In this document: positions 34,868 to 44,414 of the stretch, in pieces
How the letters are laid out: each line of letters opens with the position of its first letter
Position numbering within the stretch: the first letter of the stretch is position 1
Assembly: GCA_021295675.1 (NCBI GenBank)
Contig: JAGWBY010000042.1
Location: forward strand, 11,445 to 62,768
DNA: 51,324 bases
Source of the DNA: Candidatus Latescibacterota bacterium
GTDB lineage: Bacteria > Latescibacterota > UBA2968 > UBA8231
Reading direction: 5' to 3'
Made by a program: the position numbers and the translations under genes
The notes under the pieces: generated by a model
What the model was told of the DNA's origin: nothing
What the model saw: the letters and a program-made list of their open reading frames with translations, nothing else
Databases searched by the model: none

Positions 34868-36550
34868 TGCTGCCGACCTACCCGGCCGCCTTTTGGGTCT
34901 GCGCGGTGGGGGCAGTGTTGTTGATGGGGGTGGCCAAGGCTGGTTTTGGCGGTGGGATCGGCATTTTGGCCACCCCGCTTTTGGCACTGACGGTTTCGGT
35001 GGCGGACGCGGTGGCCCTGTGTGTTCGCCGTCCGGCACTACCGCCGCACCTTCGACAAAACGAGCGTCCAACGGCTCCTGCCCGGTTCCGCCTTGGGGAT
35101 CGGCGCGGGGGCCTTTTTTTTCGGGTACTTTAGTCAGCACGAGCGCGTTCTAGAGATGGGCTTGGGCTGTTTGGCCTTGCTGTTTGTCGCTTTTCAGTTC
35201 GGGCGGGCGGCGATTGTCGGGGCCGTGCGGAAGCAGCGTCCAGGGACGCTCGCTGGTGTGCTGATGGGCGCGGTCTCGGGCTTTACCTCGACGATTGCCC
35301 ACGCTGGGGCACCGCCGGTGGTCATCTACCTGCTGCCGCAGCAGCTACCGCGCCACATGTTTGTCGGCACTACGGTCATCTTTTTTGCCATGCTCAACTT
35401 GCTCAAACTGCCGCCCTACTGGGGCTTGGGGCTTTTTCATGCCGATATTTTTAAGACGACGTTGCTGCTGGCACCGCTGGCGTACGTCGGGGTGAAGTTG
35501 GGCGTGTTTTTGCTCCAGCGATTTAGCGATTTGTGGTTTAATAGGCTGGTGTATGGGATGTTGCTGGCGACGGCGGTACAGTTGATTACTGGAAACAATC
35601 TACTGGAGGCTATGTTCAATGGACGCTTTCTCAAGCTCTCGACCGCGGCCGCCGCTGGCCTTTCCATAAGTGCCGCTCCGAACCACCACGACATGCCCCA
35701 GCGGATCTTGGGCCGCACAGGCGAATCCGTTTCTCTGCTCGGCTTGGGTGGCGCGCACGTGGCCGACCACGGCAACATGGAGGAGAAAGCGGCCATCGCC
35801 TTGATGCACGCGGCCATCGACGAGGGGATCAATTTCTTCGACAATGCTTGGGGCTACTCCAACGGCGCGAGTGAGATACGCATGGGTAAGGCGCTGCGCG
35901 GTGGCTATCGCGAGCGCGTATTTCTAATGACCAAGGACGCGAGCCGCCACCCCAAGCGGGCGATCGCCCACCTCGAAGAGAGCTTGCGCCGGCTGCAAAC
36001 TGACGTGATTGATCTGTGGCAGTTTCACAGTATCAGACAGCCCGACGATCCAGAGCGGATTTACGAACAGGGCCTGCTAGAGGCCGCGCTCAAAGCCAAA
36101 GAGGAGGGCAAGATCCGCTACATTGGCTTTACCGGCCATACTTTGCCTTCCCTACATGTGGAGATGATCGAGCGCGGCTTTGCTTGGGATGCCACGCAAA
36201 TGCCGATCAATGTGTTCGACCCGCACTACCTCAGTTTTGTCGAGCACGTGCTGCCGGTCGCAGTGGAAAGGAACATCGGAGTCATCGCCATGAAGACCTT
36301 GGGGGGTAGGCCCGAAGCGATCCTCGCAACAGGTGTGGCGACGGCGACAGAGTGTTTGCGCTACGCCATGAGCCTGCCGGTGGCTACCGTGTGTTCCGGG
36401 ATGGATTCGCTAGAAAAGCTGCGGCAGAATGCGGACATTGCCCGCCAGTTCGCGCCCTTGGCTGACGACGAGCGGCTTGCGCTTTTGTCGCGCACGCAAG
36501 AGCTAGGGGTGCAGGGCACAGGCGAGTCGTACAAGGCTCGCCGGCCCTGA
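34867..36550 (+). CDS. TauE/SafE (TSUP) permease reading into an aldo/keto reductase; frame break at 35020
   Basis: The GTG at 34867 (overlapping the ABC stop) starts a TSUP permease: AVLLMGVAKAGFGGGIGILA is the family signature, with about seven helices in total and the second half mark GFTSTIAHAGAPPVVIYLLP. At 35020 the frame changes: ADAVAL should continue through about nine residues to VFAVRHYRR, so about 26 nt appear lost. The second frame then continues without a stop through GNNLLEAMFNGRF into a complete aldo/keto reductase. A genuine transporter-reductase fusion is possible, but the loss of a short junction between two separate genes fits equally well, because GGAGG lies just before an in-frame ATG at 35612. 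Confidence 0.65.
35612..36550 (+). CDS. Aldo/keto reductase module with Tat-like leader (possible independent start)
   Basis: From ATG 35612, preceded by GGAGG, the product is about 312 residues. The first 25 (FLKLSTAAAAGLSISAAP) look like the hydrophobic part of a twin-arginine leader, though the RR pair is replaced by NGR, possibly through the same junction damage. The barrel then shows LLGLGGAHVADHG, INFFDNAWGYSNGASEIRMG (D and Y), VFLMTKDA (K), IDLWQFHSI (H) and late VATVCSGMDSLEKL. Exported aldo/keto reductases of this type are common in environmental phyla, substrate unknown. It shares the frame with the TSUP permease and so may be made as a fusion. Confidence 0.7.
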   Translation: MFNGRFLKLSTAAAAGLSISAAPNHHDMPQRILGRTGESVSLLGLGGAHVADHGNMEEKAAIALMHAAIDEGINFFDNAWGYSNGASEIRMGKALRGGYRERVFLMTKDASRHPKRAIAHLEESLRRLQTDVIDLWQFHSIRQPDDPERIYEQGLLEAALKAKEEGKIRYIGFTGHTLPSLHVEMIERGFAWDATQMPINVFDPHYLSFVEHVLPVAVERNIGVIAMKTLGGRPEAILATGVATATECLRYAMSLPVATVCSGMDSLEKLRQNADIARQFAPLADDERLALLSRTQELGVQGTGESYKARRP

Positions 36551-36555
36551 TCGCC

Positions 36556-39537
36556 GTGCGCCATACCTTTCTTTTTTTTCTTTTTGCAATGCCCCTGTGG
36601 GGGCAAGACCTCGACATCGCGCCGGCTAAACCCGTCGGCCCTCCCAACATAGAAAGTGCGCTGTGGGAACTAGCTAGGTCCCCAGCGGCTAAGCCGACCC
36701 GCGCCGCAGACAGCTCAGATGTGGTCGTCATTTTGGTGCCCGCAGCGGACACGGCGGCTACCATTGACACTACGGCGTTAGCCGTCCTCGGCGTCAAAAT
36801 TTTGGCCCAGTCTAGGAGCCTGATGCGCGTGTCGGTACCAATCGCATCGCTGCGGGCGGTGTCTGAGTTGCCGAGCGTGGCCTTCGTCCGCAGGCCACGC
36901 CGTCCGCATGCGCAACAGACCATTAGCGAAGGTGTAGCGCTCATCCGCGCACTCGAAAATCACGCCACTGGCGCGAAGGGCCAAGGGGTCAAGGTGGCGA
37001 TTATCGACGGTGGATTTAAGGGGGCCGATAAACTGCGCGAAGATATGCCGGTGCGTCGGTGGTTCCGCGACTATACGTACACGGGGATATATGCTGGTAC
37101 GGATGCCCACGGCACGGCGTGTGCCGAGATCATCTACGACGTGGCTCCAGAAGCCGAACTCTATCTGTACAAGGTCGAGGATATAGTGGATATGGAGAAT
37201 GCCAAAGACCGCTGCATACAAAACGGAGTTGCCATCGTAAACTACTCGGCGACTTGGGTGGGCGAGGGCTTTGGGGACGGGCGCGGGATCATCTGCGACA
37301 TCGTAAACGACGCGGCTGACAACGGCATTCTCTGGGTCAACGCCGTCGGCAATTACGCCCAAAAGCACTACGCGGGTTTTTGGCGCGATAGCGATGATGA
37401 CAATCGGCACAATTTTGCCGCTGGCGACGACGCAGTGAATTTTGTCGCCGAAATCGGCGACGCCATCAGGGTGACGCTAACTTGGGACGATTGGCCCATT
37501 ACCACTGCGGACTACGACCTGTATCTCTACTATCAAGACGCGTTTGGCAACATCGAAGAAGTTAGCAAAAGCACTGATGTACAGGGCGAAGGCGGTGCTC
37601 CGGTGGAGTTTATAGAATACTTCGCCGGGCGAGCGGGCACGTATGGCATTTCCGTGGTCCGCATCGGCGAGGCCGAGCCTGAGAAGCTACGGGTGTGGTC
37701 TTGGCACCACGACATCGAATATCCGGTTCCTACTAGCAGCTTGGGGATTCCGTCGGACGCGCGCGGTGCGTTGAGCGTTGGGGCGATTCACCGCGACCAG
37801 TGGGAATTGGGAACAGTGGCGAGCTATAGTTCGCGCGGCCCCACTGCCGATGGTCGGATCAAGCCCGACCTCGTCGCGCCTTCGGGCGTGACAACGGCTT
37901 CTTACGGTGTGGATAGGTTGTTTGGGGGAACCTCGGCTGCGACGCCCCACGTGGCTGGTGCCGCCGCCCTGCTCAAATCGGCCAACCCGTCGCTCTCGCG
38001 CGACGATCTGTGGCAGGCTCTCGTCGAGGCCACCGTCGATTTAGGGACACCGGGCAAGGACGACAGCACGGGATACGGCAAACTCGTGCTGTCAGTGCCC
38101 GCGCCGCAAATTGCCAGCGTCTCGCCTAGCCGCGTTCAATACGGCGAAACAACTACCATCGCCGGCCAGGGTTTCGGCGACACCAAAGGGACGGGTAAAG
38201 TGGTCTTTTTCGCAGACAAGGAGCCGAGTGATTCCGACTATCTTGCTTGGAGCGATGTGCAGATTCAGGTGCGCGTGCCAACTGGTGTCCGCACCGGCAC
38301 GGTGCAGGTGATAACCGGCGTCGGCAGCGACAGTGCACAGGTGATCGTCACGTCGCCTTACATCGATGCGATCACCAATCACACGCGCACGGATGTGAGA
38401 GCTAAGACCGACGATCTCATACAAGTTGGCGGGGACAATTTCGGCCTCGCGCAGAACAGCAGTTCCGCGTGGATTGATTCGGTTGCCGTGTCTTCGTTTG
38501 AGACTTGGTCGAATGAGACGATACGGTTCCGCGTTCCGCTCAATGCGCCTGCGGGCGATGTAACCGTTGTGACGTCTGAAGGCACTAGCAATGCCGTCCG
38601 CTTGGAAATCGCCAGCCCGTACTTGGCGCAACTTTTGCCACCGCAAATACAGGCCGGCGAGTACTTGACGCTGACCGGAGGCAACTTTGGTTCCGAGCGC
38701 GGCACGGGATACGTGTTGTTTAATCCCAATGTGCAAGCCGAGGCCGACGATTATGCGGTTTGGTCTAACGGCGTCATCGTCGTCCGGGTTCCATCGCAGG
38801 CCCGCAGTGGTGGGGTACGGGTTTTTACCGCCGATGGGGTCACTGGGGCCGCGCAAGTGGAGATTGGCAGCGAATGGATAGAGCCGCTGCCGAGCAGCGG
38901 AATTTTCGGCTACAGTCCGCCTGCGGTTAGCAAAAATCCCAAAAGCGTCAAATTCGGTTTTGAGGGCATCAATCGCGATGTCCTGTGTGAATTTTCGACC
39001 AAGGAAATAGGCGACAACGAGGTCGTCATTTTCCTCAACGAACAGAGGTATGCAGAGCTGATAGCTGGGGAGGACTGGCGGACTTGGTATCTCGTCCTCG
39101 ATGAGACATACCTCCAGTCTGGGCAAAATGTCATCGAGTTTCGCAATATCATCAACCAAGACCGCGCCGCAACCTTCGTCCGCTGGCAGTTGAAGGACGT
39201 GGCGTTGTGGAAGCCGTTTAGTGCCAAGCTCGCCGCGGGGACGAGGCTTTTGTCCAAGTTGCCGGATGGCTTGGGCGATCCTTTTCCTATGCCGTTCAAT
39301 GCGGAAGTTACCATTCCCTTTGCTCTGGCCGAGGCCGGTCCTGTGCGGCTTGCCGTCTATAATTTGATGGGGCAGCAGGTTCGCGTGTTAGCCGATGATT
39401 GGGTGGAAGCTGGCACGCATCGCGTGCGTTGGGATGGTCGCACGGCTGCGGGTGCGGAGGCGGCTTCGGGGGTTTATTGGGCTGTGTTGCAAGCTAGCGG
39501 TGTCGTCCAAACGGCCAAGTTGGCGTTGATTCGTTGA
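36556..39537 (+). CDS. Secreted subtilisin-like serine protease with IPT/TIG domains and sorting tail (copy 1)
   Basis: A 993-residue S8 peptidase starting at GTG with a short signal peptide (TFLFFLFAMPLWG). After a propeptide the catalytic triad is D151 (VAIIDGGFKG), H185 (DAHGTACAEI) and S460 (GGTSAATPHVAG), with the oxyanion asparagine in NAVGN. A pre-peptidase-like beta domain is inserted between H and S. Three IPT/TIG Ig-like domains follow (ISPSRVQYGE-type starts), then a beta module shared with copy 2 (FGYSPPAVSKNPKSVKFGF) and a FlgD/T9SS-like tail (PMPFNAEVTIPFALAEAG, AVYNLMGQQVRVLAD, AASGVYWAVL). It is intact, and a paralogue lies 1.3 kb downstream. Confidence 0.9.
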   Translation: MRHTFLFFLFAMPLWGQDLDIAPAKPVGPPNIESALWELARSPAAKPTRAADSSDVVVILVPAADTAATIDTTALAVLGVKILAQSRSLMRVSVPIASLRAVSELPSVAFVRRPRRPHAQQTISEGVALIRALENHATGAKGQGVKVAIIDGGFKGADKLREDMPVRRWFRDYTYTGIYAGTDAHGTACAEIIYDVAPEAELYLYKVEDIVDMENAKDRCIQNGVAIVNYSATWVGEGFGDGRGIICDIVNDAADNGILWVNAVGNYAQKHYAGFWRDSDDDNRHNFAAGDDAVNFVAEIGDAIRVTLTWDDWPITTADYDLYLYYQDAFGNIEEVSKSTDVQGEGGAPVEFIEYFAGRAGTYGISVVRIGEAEPEKLRVWSWHHDIEYPVPTSSLGIPSDARGALSVGAIHRDQWELGTVASYSSRGPTADGRIKPDLVAPSGVTTASYGVDRLFGGTSAATPHVAGAAALLKSANPSLSRDDLWQALVEATVDLGTPGKDDSTGYGKLVLSVPAPQIASVSPSRVQYGETTTIAGQGFGDTKGTGKVVFFADKEPSDSDYLAWSDVQIQVRVPTGVRTGTVQVITGVGSDSAQVIVTSPYIDAITNHTRTDVRAKTDDLIQVGGDNFGLAQNSSSAWIDSVAVSSFETWSNETIRFRVPLNAPAGDVTVVTSEGTSNAVRLEIASPYLAQLLPPQIQAGEYLTLTGGNFGSERGTGYVLFNPNVQAEADDYAVWSNGVIVVRVPSQARSGGVRVFTADGVTGAAQVEIGSEWIEPLPSSGIFGYSPPAVSKNPKSVKFGFEGINRDVLCEFSTKEIGDNEVVIFLNEQRYAELIAGEDWRTWYLVLDETYLQSGQNVIEFRNIINQDRAATFVRWQLKDVALWKPFSAKLAAGTRLLSKLPDGLGDPFPMPFNAEVTIPFALAEAGPVRLAVYNLMGQQVRVLADDWVEAGTHRVRWDGRTAAGAEAASGVYWAVLQASGVVQTAKLALIR

Positions 39538-39539
39538 GC
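39505..39539 (+). repeat. Sorting-tail end, intact copy A (3' end of subtilase 1)
   Basis: The last codons of subtilase 1 (VQTAKLALIR-stop). The 35-base segment matches the orphan copy at 45402-45436 with only two differences and, over its last 15 or so bases, the orphan copy at 40590-40606. It is the reference for the remnant-tail observations. Confidence 0.8.
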
Positions 39540-39589
39540 TTCTTAAAAGGGATTTTCCGCCGCTAAAATCTGTTTGTTGGAGACTTGGG

Positions 39590-39617
39590 TTGACAACGTG
39601 CAATCGCTTTATGTTAA
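39590..39617 (+). promoter_or_regulatory. Predicted promoter of the Panacea toxin-antitoxin pair
   Basis: A perfect TTGACA (39590-39595) is followed after 16 bases by TGTTAA (39612-39617). The predicted start would lie about 55 bases before the ATG at 39681, which has a strong Shine-Dalgarno (AGAGGAGATAATC). Confidence 0.55.
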
Positions 39618-39680
39618 ACTAGAGAGACGATTTGCTGAACGATTCTTGAATCTCCCAATAGTCCTAAAGAGGAGATAATC

Positions 39681-40241
39681 ATGTTCAACGAAGAAAAGGC
39701 CACTGAACTGGCTGCCTGCATGTTGTCATGGGGCGGCTCGATGAAGTTTATCAAGCTGCTCAAACTCATCTACCTAGCTGATCGCGAGGCGTTGGACCGG
39801 GAAGGACATAGCATCTCCACGGATCGCTGGGTTTCGATGAAGCACGGCCCGGTGCCCATTCAGACGTACAATCTGATACACCAAGAAGACGACCCCGATC
39901 GCCATCCTGTGTGGAATCAGTATATCGAGAATCAAGCAGATTACTGCATTGGCTTGAAGAAAGAGGTGGGAATAAACCACCTATCTGAAGCGGAACGGGC
40001 GATCGCTGAGAATGTCTGGAAGCGATACGGCCATCTGCCCCCTTGGGGTTCCAATGGTCTCGTCGAGCTTACTCACCGCCTCCCCGAGTGGGAAAATCCC
40101 GAAGAAAATCCGCACGGTCCCCAAGCGACTCCCATCCCTGCCCGACGCATCTTGCTCGCCTTGAAGAAAAGCGACGAAGAAATCCAAGCCATCTTGGCTC
40201 TGGAACAGACGGACGCTTGGCTGGATAGGATCTTGGCGTGA
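39681..40241 (+). CDS. Panacea (DUF4065/SocA-like) domain protein, probable antitoxin
   Basis: A 186-residue all-alpha protein with the Panacea pattern: an early MKFIKLLKLIYLADREAL, then WVSMKHGPVPIQTYNLI (the hallmark HGPV.. segment), and LSEAERAIAENVWKRYG. Panacea proteins are known as antitoxins that can pair with many unrelated toxins, and the SocA type works as a protease adaptor. The downstream gene overlaps by 4 bases (GTGA), as expected for such a pair. The pair has its own promoter and is flanked by sorting-tail end sequences, suggesting insertion between the two subtilase genes. Confidence 0.82.
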   Translation: MFNEEKATELAACMLSWGGSMKFIKLLKLIYLADREALDREGHSISTDRWVSMKHGPVPIQTYNLIHQEDDPDRHPVWNQYIENQADYCIGLKKEVGINHLSEAERAIAENVWKRYGHLPPWGSNGLVELTHRLPEWENPEENPHGPQATPIPARRILLALKKSDEEIQAILALEQTDAWLDRILA

Positions 40242-40588
40242 TACGGGCTGGCACCGTCGTTCAGTCGAAAGTCGAACCCTACCACCACTTTATCGTTCTG
40301 ACCAATCCCAACGCTGCTGGCGAAGTCCTCTTTGTCACCTGTTCAGATGCACGTCATTTTCCGTTTGAGCCTGTGCGCTTACACGAGGGCGATCACCCGT
40401 TTGTAGTTAAAGAGACAGCTTTAGTTCTCAAAAGAACGCGCCGAGTAGCTGCCACAAAAATCGCCAGCAATGTCCCACTTCATTTCGCACAGCGATCTCC
40501 GCTAGACGCTGCTGTGCTCCGACGCCTGCAAGCCGAGGCCAAAGCGTCGGATCGCCTGCCGCCTGCTTGGATAGAAGATTTGCCGTAG
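40238..40588 (+). CDS. Candidate toxin partner of the Panacea antitoxin (small beta-rich protein)
   Basis: A 116-residue protein starting at GTG inside the preceding stop. The N-terminal two thirds are predicted beta-rich (GTVVQSKVEPYHHFIVLTNP, GEVLFVTCSDARHFPF) and include GDHPFVVKETALVLKRTRRV, a pattern resembling SH3-like-barrel RNase toxins of the MazF/PemK type; the C-terminus is helical. I do not see a definite catalytic motif, so the toxin role rests mainly on operon position and size. Its stop codon is one base before an orphan tail-end sequence. Confidence 0.55.
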   Translation: MIRAGTVVQSKVEPYHHFIVLTNPNAAGEVLFVTCSDARHFPFEPVRLHEGDHPFVVKETALVLKRTRRVAATKIASNVPLHFAQRSPLDAAVLRRLQAEAKASDRLPPAWIEDLP

Positions 40589-40589
40589 C

Positions 40590-40624
40590 GGCGTCGATTC
40601 GCTGAACGTTGATTGGCCCTTGAC
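40590..40624 (+). repeat. Orphan tail-end sequence B, directly after the candidate toxin gene
   Basis: This 35-base stretch begins GGCGTCGATTCGCTGAACG and ends CCTTGAC. It matches 28 of 35 positions of 45419-45453, with the same spacing, and its first 17 bases correspond to the last codons and stop of the subtilase tails. It is not part of any full gene and ends in the -35 box of the next promoter. Confidence 0.6.
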
Positions 40625-40647
40625 GCCTCGTTTTGAAGGCGTATTAT
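40620..40647 (+). promoter_or_regulatory. Predicted promoter for subtilase 2
   Basis: TTGACG (40620-40625) and TATTAT (40642-40647) with a 16-base spacer; five of six matches at each box. It gives a long leader of about 185 bases before the subtilase 2 start. Confidence 0.55.
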
Positions 40648-40760
40648 AAGCCGCTTGCAAACTCGCGTTGGTCGGCGTCAAGGAGCGTCTAAAGGCACGG
40701 AGTTGAGGTTTTTCGAGGGAGTGGGACGCCCTTGTATTGGCCGAGTAGTCGCATCCCGAG

Positions 40761-40794
40761 GGAGCACTCGCCGCAGGCGAGACGCCTCCGCTCC
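40761..40794 (+). other. Nested hairpin in the 5' leader of subtilase 2
   Basis: An inner perfect 6-bp stem (CTCGCC 40767-40772, GGCGAG 40776-40781, loop GCA) is enclosed by an outer pair of GGAGC and GCTCC arms (40761-40765 and 40790-40794). It lies in the long untranslated leader (about 40655-40837), which otherwise shows no gene. No T tract follows, so it is not a classical terminator; an RNA regulatory element is possible. Confidence 0.4.
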
Positions 40795-40837
40795 CAGACC
40801 TACCCGCTAGATACATTTATCTCTAAAGCATGGATCA

Positions 40838-43800
40838 ATGATGAAATCCATCAGTCGCTGTAGAATTACGACTGCCCTTTTCTTGGGCGTCCTTGGCTAC
40901 GTACCCCTCTGGGGACAGAACATAGATTTCACACCTGACAGGCCCGATGGCCCTGCCAAGATACAGAGTTCGTTGTGGGAGTTGGCAATACCGGGAGCGG
41001 CCAAGCCGACTCGCGATTTACAGGATACTGTCGTCGTCATCTTGGTTCCACATCTGGGCCAAGCGTCGGCTTCGATTGATACGTCGTCGTTGGCTGCACT
41101 TGGCGGGCGGGTTATGGCGCAGTCCAAGAGTCTTATGCGGGTTGCAGTCCCGGCGTCGTCGTTGCTAGCGGTCTCGGAACTACCGGGGGTTCGTTTTGTT
41201 CGTAGGCCGTATCGGCCGCACGCGCAACAGGAGACTTGGAGCGAAGGCGGGTGGTCCATCAAAGCGTATGATAATGCGTATGATAATCACTACGTGAGAG
41301 GACAAGGAGTCAAAGTGGCCATTATCGACGGCGGATTTAAGGGGGCGAAAGAACTGTCTGGAGACATGCCAGCTCGTTGGTGGTATCACGACTATACGGG
41401 CGAGGGGATATATGCTGGTGATAGCGTCCACGGCACGGCGTGTGCCGAGATTATCCATGATGTTGCCCCGGAAGCTGAACTATATCTCTATAAGACGGGA
41501 GATATGGTTGACTTTGAAAACGCCAAAGACCGCTGCATACGAAACGGTATTGACATTATCAATTATTCCTCTGGCTGGTTTGGAACAGGCATTGGCGACG
41601 GGAGAGGAATAGCCTGCGACATTGTAAATGACGCTGCCGATAATGGCATTCTCTGGGTAAGTTCAGCGGGCAATAATGCAAAGAGCCATTACGACGGGTT
41701 CTGGTCTGATAGCGATGATGACGGTTGGCAAAATTTTAGCGGTGAAGACGAGGTGCTAGCGTTTGAAGCTGAGGAAGGGGATGAGATAAGTATTTTCTTG
41801 ACGTGGAATGATTGGCCTAGCTCCCGTGAGAACTACGATTTGTACCTCGATTTTGTAAATTCCTCCGGCGATCTTGAAACCGTCGCCGAAAGCACCGATC
41901 GTCAAAATATCTCCGGTGGCGAACCTGTAGAATCAATCGAATACAAGGTAGAAAGATCGGGAGAATATGGAGTTTCTATTCGCAGTGAGGACGCCCGGCC
42001 TCGGAGGCTGAAAATATGGTCACTCAATCACGATTTTGAGGAGTATTCGGTCGCGGAGAATAGCATCGGAAGTCCTGCGGACGCCAGAGGAGCCATGAGT
42101 GTCGGGGCGGTCCATTACGACTACTACGACCTAGGTCGGGTTGCAGATTACAGCTCCCGAGGGCCCACCACAGATGGCCGTTTCAAACCCGAACTCGTCG
42201 CGCCTAGTGGAGTATCGACGGTTTCTTATGGGGAGTCGGAGTTTTTTTACGGTTATACCGGGACTTCCGCCGCTGCGCCCCACGTCGCCGGTGCGGCGGC
42301 CCTAATCAAGTCAGCTAATCCCTCGTACTCACGCACTCAATTGTGGGATGCACTTGTCGATGCAACAGTTGACATAGGACCCCGGGGTAGGGACAACGAT
42401 AGCGGATACGGCAAGCTCGTGTTGCCGATTATGCAAGTTTCCGCAAATACCTCTCCTCGGATCAGCAGCATCTCTCCACGGACCGGAAGGACGCATACGG
42501 TTGTTACCGTAAGTGGGAGTAATTTCGGCTCGTCGCGAGGGAGCAGTACCGTGCGGATTGGTTCGGTCGTGATCCCTTCTTCTGCGTTGGCTAGTTGGTC
42601 GAATACCCAAATCAGGTTTCGCATTCCCCTCAATACACCCCCCGGCAACCTGACCGTTAGAACGTCCCAAGGCACCAGTAATTCCATCCGCCTACAAATA
42701 ACGAGTCCGTATCTGACAGGAATCTCTCCCACGCGAGCCCAAACAGGGGATCGTCTGACGCTAACGGGCGGTAATTTTGGTACTAGGCGCGGCACTGGAT
42801 ACGTTTTTTTTGCTTCTAATGTACGGCCTTCTGCTGCGGACTATGTGAGTTGGTCCAACAGCAGAATTGTCGTCAAGGTTCCGGCTAGGGCGCGAAGTGG
42901 CAATGTGCAGGTTACTACTTCGAATGGGACGTCGGGGACGAAGCGGCTTGTAATCGAAAGCGCGTCTCCTCGCATCACGTCTGTTTCTCCTCGCCGAGTG
43001 CAGTACAATCAGGGCGTGACCGTCACCGGCAGCAACTTCGGCTCGTCGCGGGGAAATAGTACCGTGCGGATTGGTTCGGTTGCGATTCCTTCCTCTTCGT
43101 TGGCTAGTTGGTCGAATACCCGCATCCGGTTTCGCGTTCCCACGAATGTGCGCTCTGGCAATGTCACAGTTCGCACCTCGGCAGGAACGAGCAACGCTAT
43201 CCTCTTGGAGATAATAAGCCCCTACTTGGCCAGTGTTTCGCCGAGCAGAGTCAAGATAGGGGACCGTCTGACGTTGATCGGAGCCAATTTCAGGAGCAGC
43301 CGGGGGGCAGTTACGTCCGCTTTGCGCCCAATGTCCGGCCATCGTCTGGCGATTACGTGACTTGGAGCGATAGCCGAATCGTGGTTAGGGTTCCGGCGGG
43401 GGCGCAAAGTGGAGACGTGAAGATCGTCGCTACCGGGTCTCTGTCTTCCGGGACTAAGCGCATTATTGTTGAAGGCGATGAAGGCGACGTGGTGGAGTCA
43501 CTGCCGAGTAGAGGACTTTTCGGCTACAGCCCGCCTGCGGTTACCAAAAATCCCAAAAGCGTCAAGTTCGGCTTCGGGGGGGCTAGTCGCGATCTCGCGT
43601 GTAATTTTTCGGTAAAGGAAATAAGCGACGGCGAAATCGATATTTTTCTTAACGAACAATCTTACGCCTATATTCCAGCGAGCGAGAATTGGACGCATTG
43701 GTATCTCATCTTAGACCGCGCAGACCTGCGTTCTGGCACAAACATTATCGAGTTCCGCAATACCTTCAACCAAAACCGCACCTCATCTTTCGCTCGCTGG

Positions 43801-44163
43801 CAGTTGAAGGATGTGTGGGTGGGGGAACCACCTAGTGCCAAGCCCGTCGCCGGGGTGCAGCTCTTGTCCAAGTTGTCGGATGGATTAGTATCCGGCCTAG
43901 GCGATCCCTTTCCCACGCCGTTCAACGCCGAAGTGACCATCCCCTTTGCCTTAGCTGAGGCCGGTCCTGTGCGGCTTGCCGTCTATAATTTGATGGGGCA
44001 GCAGGTTCGCGTGTCAGCCGATGGGTGGTTGGCTGCCGGCGCGCATCGCGTGCGTTGGGATGGTCGCACGGATATGGGGGTTGAAGCGGCTTCGGGGGTT
44101 TATTGGGCCGTGCTGTACGCGGGCGAGATCGTGCAAACGGCGAAGTTGGCGTTGATTCGCTAA
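40838..44163 (+). CDS. Secreted subtilisin-like serine protease with IPT/TIG domains and sorting tail (copy 2); one-base frame break at 43302-43307
   Basis: A paralogue of the 36556 gene. Signal peptide TALFLGVLGYVPLWG; triad D164 (VAIIDGGFKG), H198 (DSVHGTACAEI), S477 (GTSAAAPHVAG). Four IPT/TIG domains follow instead of three, two of them nearly identical in DNA. At the G6 run (43302-43307) the frame is lost after NFRSSRG; the next frame continues GSYVRFAPNVRPSSGDYV, which aligns without gaps to the paralogous GTGYVFFASNVRPSAADYV, so a single missing G explains the break. The shared beta module and the sorting tail (AVYNLMGQQVRVSAD, AASGVYWAVL) complete the protein, about 1,108 residues when repaired. 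Confidence 0.85.
42513..43204 (+). repeat. Near-identical IPT domain units in subtilase 2
   Basis: The unit at about 42513-42700 recurs at about 43024-43204 (offset about 507 bases). Long shared blocks include AATTTCGGCTCGTCGCG-type, AGTACCGTGCGGATTGGTTC and TTGGCTAGTTGGTCGAATAC. The intervening domain is diverged. This suggests a recent duplication of a two-domain segment, raising the IPT count from three in copy 1 to four here. Confidence 0.7.
43957..44014 (+). repeat. 58-base identical block shared by both subtilase tails
   Basis: Positions 43957-44014 are identical to 39331-39388, covering the codons from EAGPVRLAVYNLMGQQVRV. Flanking codons of the two genes differ at many third positions, so the identity is best explained by recent gene conversion or recombination in the tail. 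Confidence 0.75.
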
Positions 44164-44414
44164 GTATATTAAAAGCCGACGTTACGCCCCGGTCCTGATA
44201 TACACGCCTTGCGGCGGCTTGGCTTGAGGGCACTCTTCTCTTGCCAGAACGGCCAGACGCCCTACCGCCGAACTTTTGTCGCTCACTACCCATCCTTGTA
44301 CCCTTTCCGCTACACTCCAACTCCTCCTATTCTCGCCGCCCCTCTGAGCCACCGCCTTGGCACGAATATTGCCCGTTGCGGATACTACCCCACCCGCAAC
44401 CCAAGGCAGGGCGC

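Noticed and set aside
44241..44414. Upstream extension of the Rpn-type protein
   Set aside because: Proline-rich, no family similarity, and the ATG at 44415 starts the standard MAEFDTIAKHF-like N-terminus.
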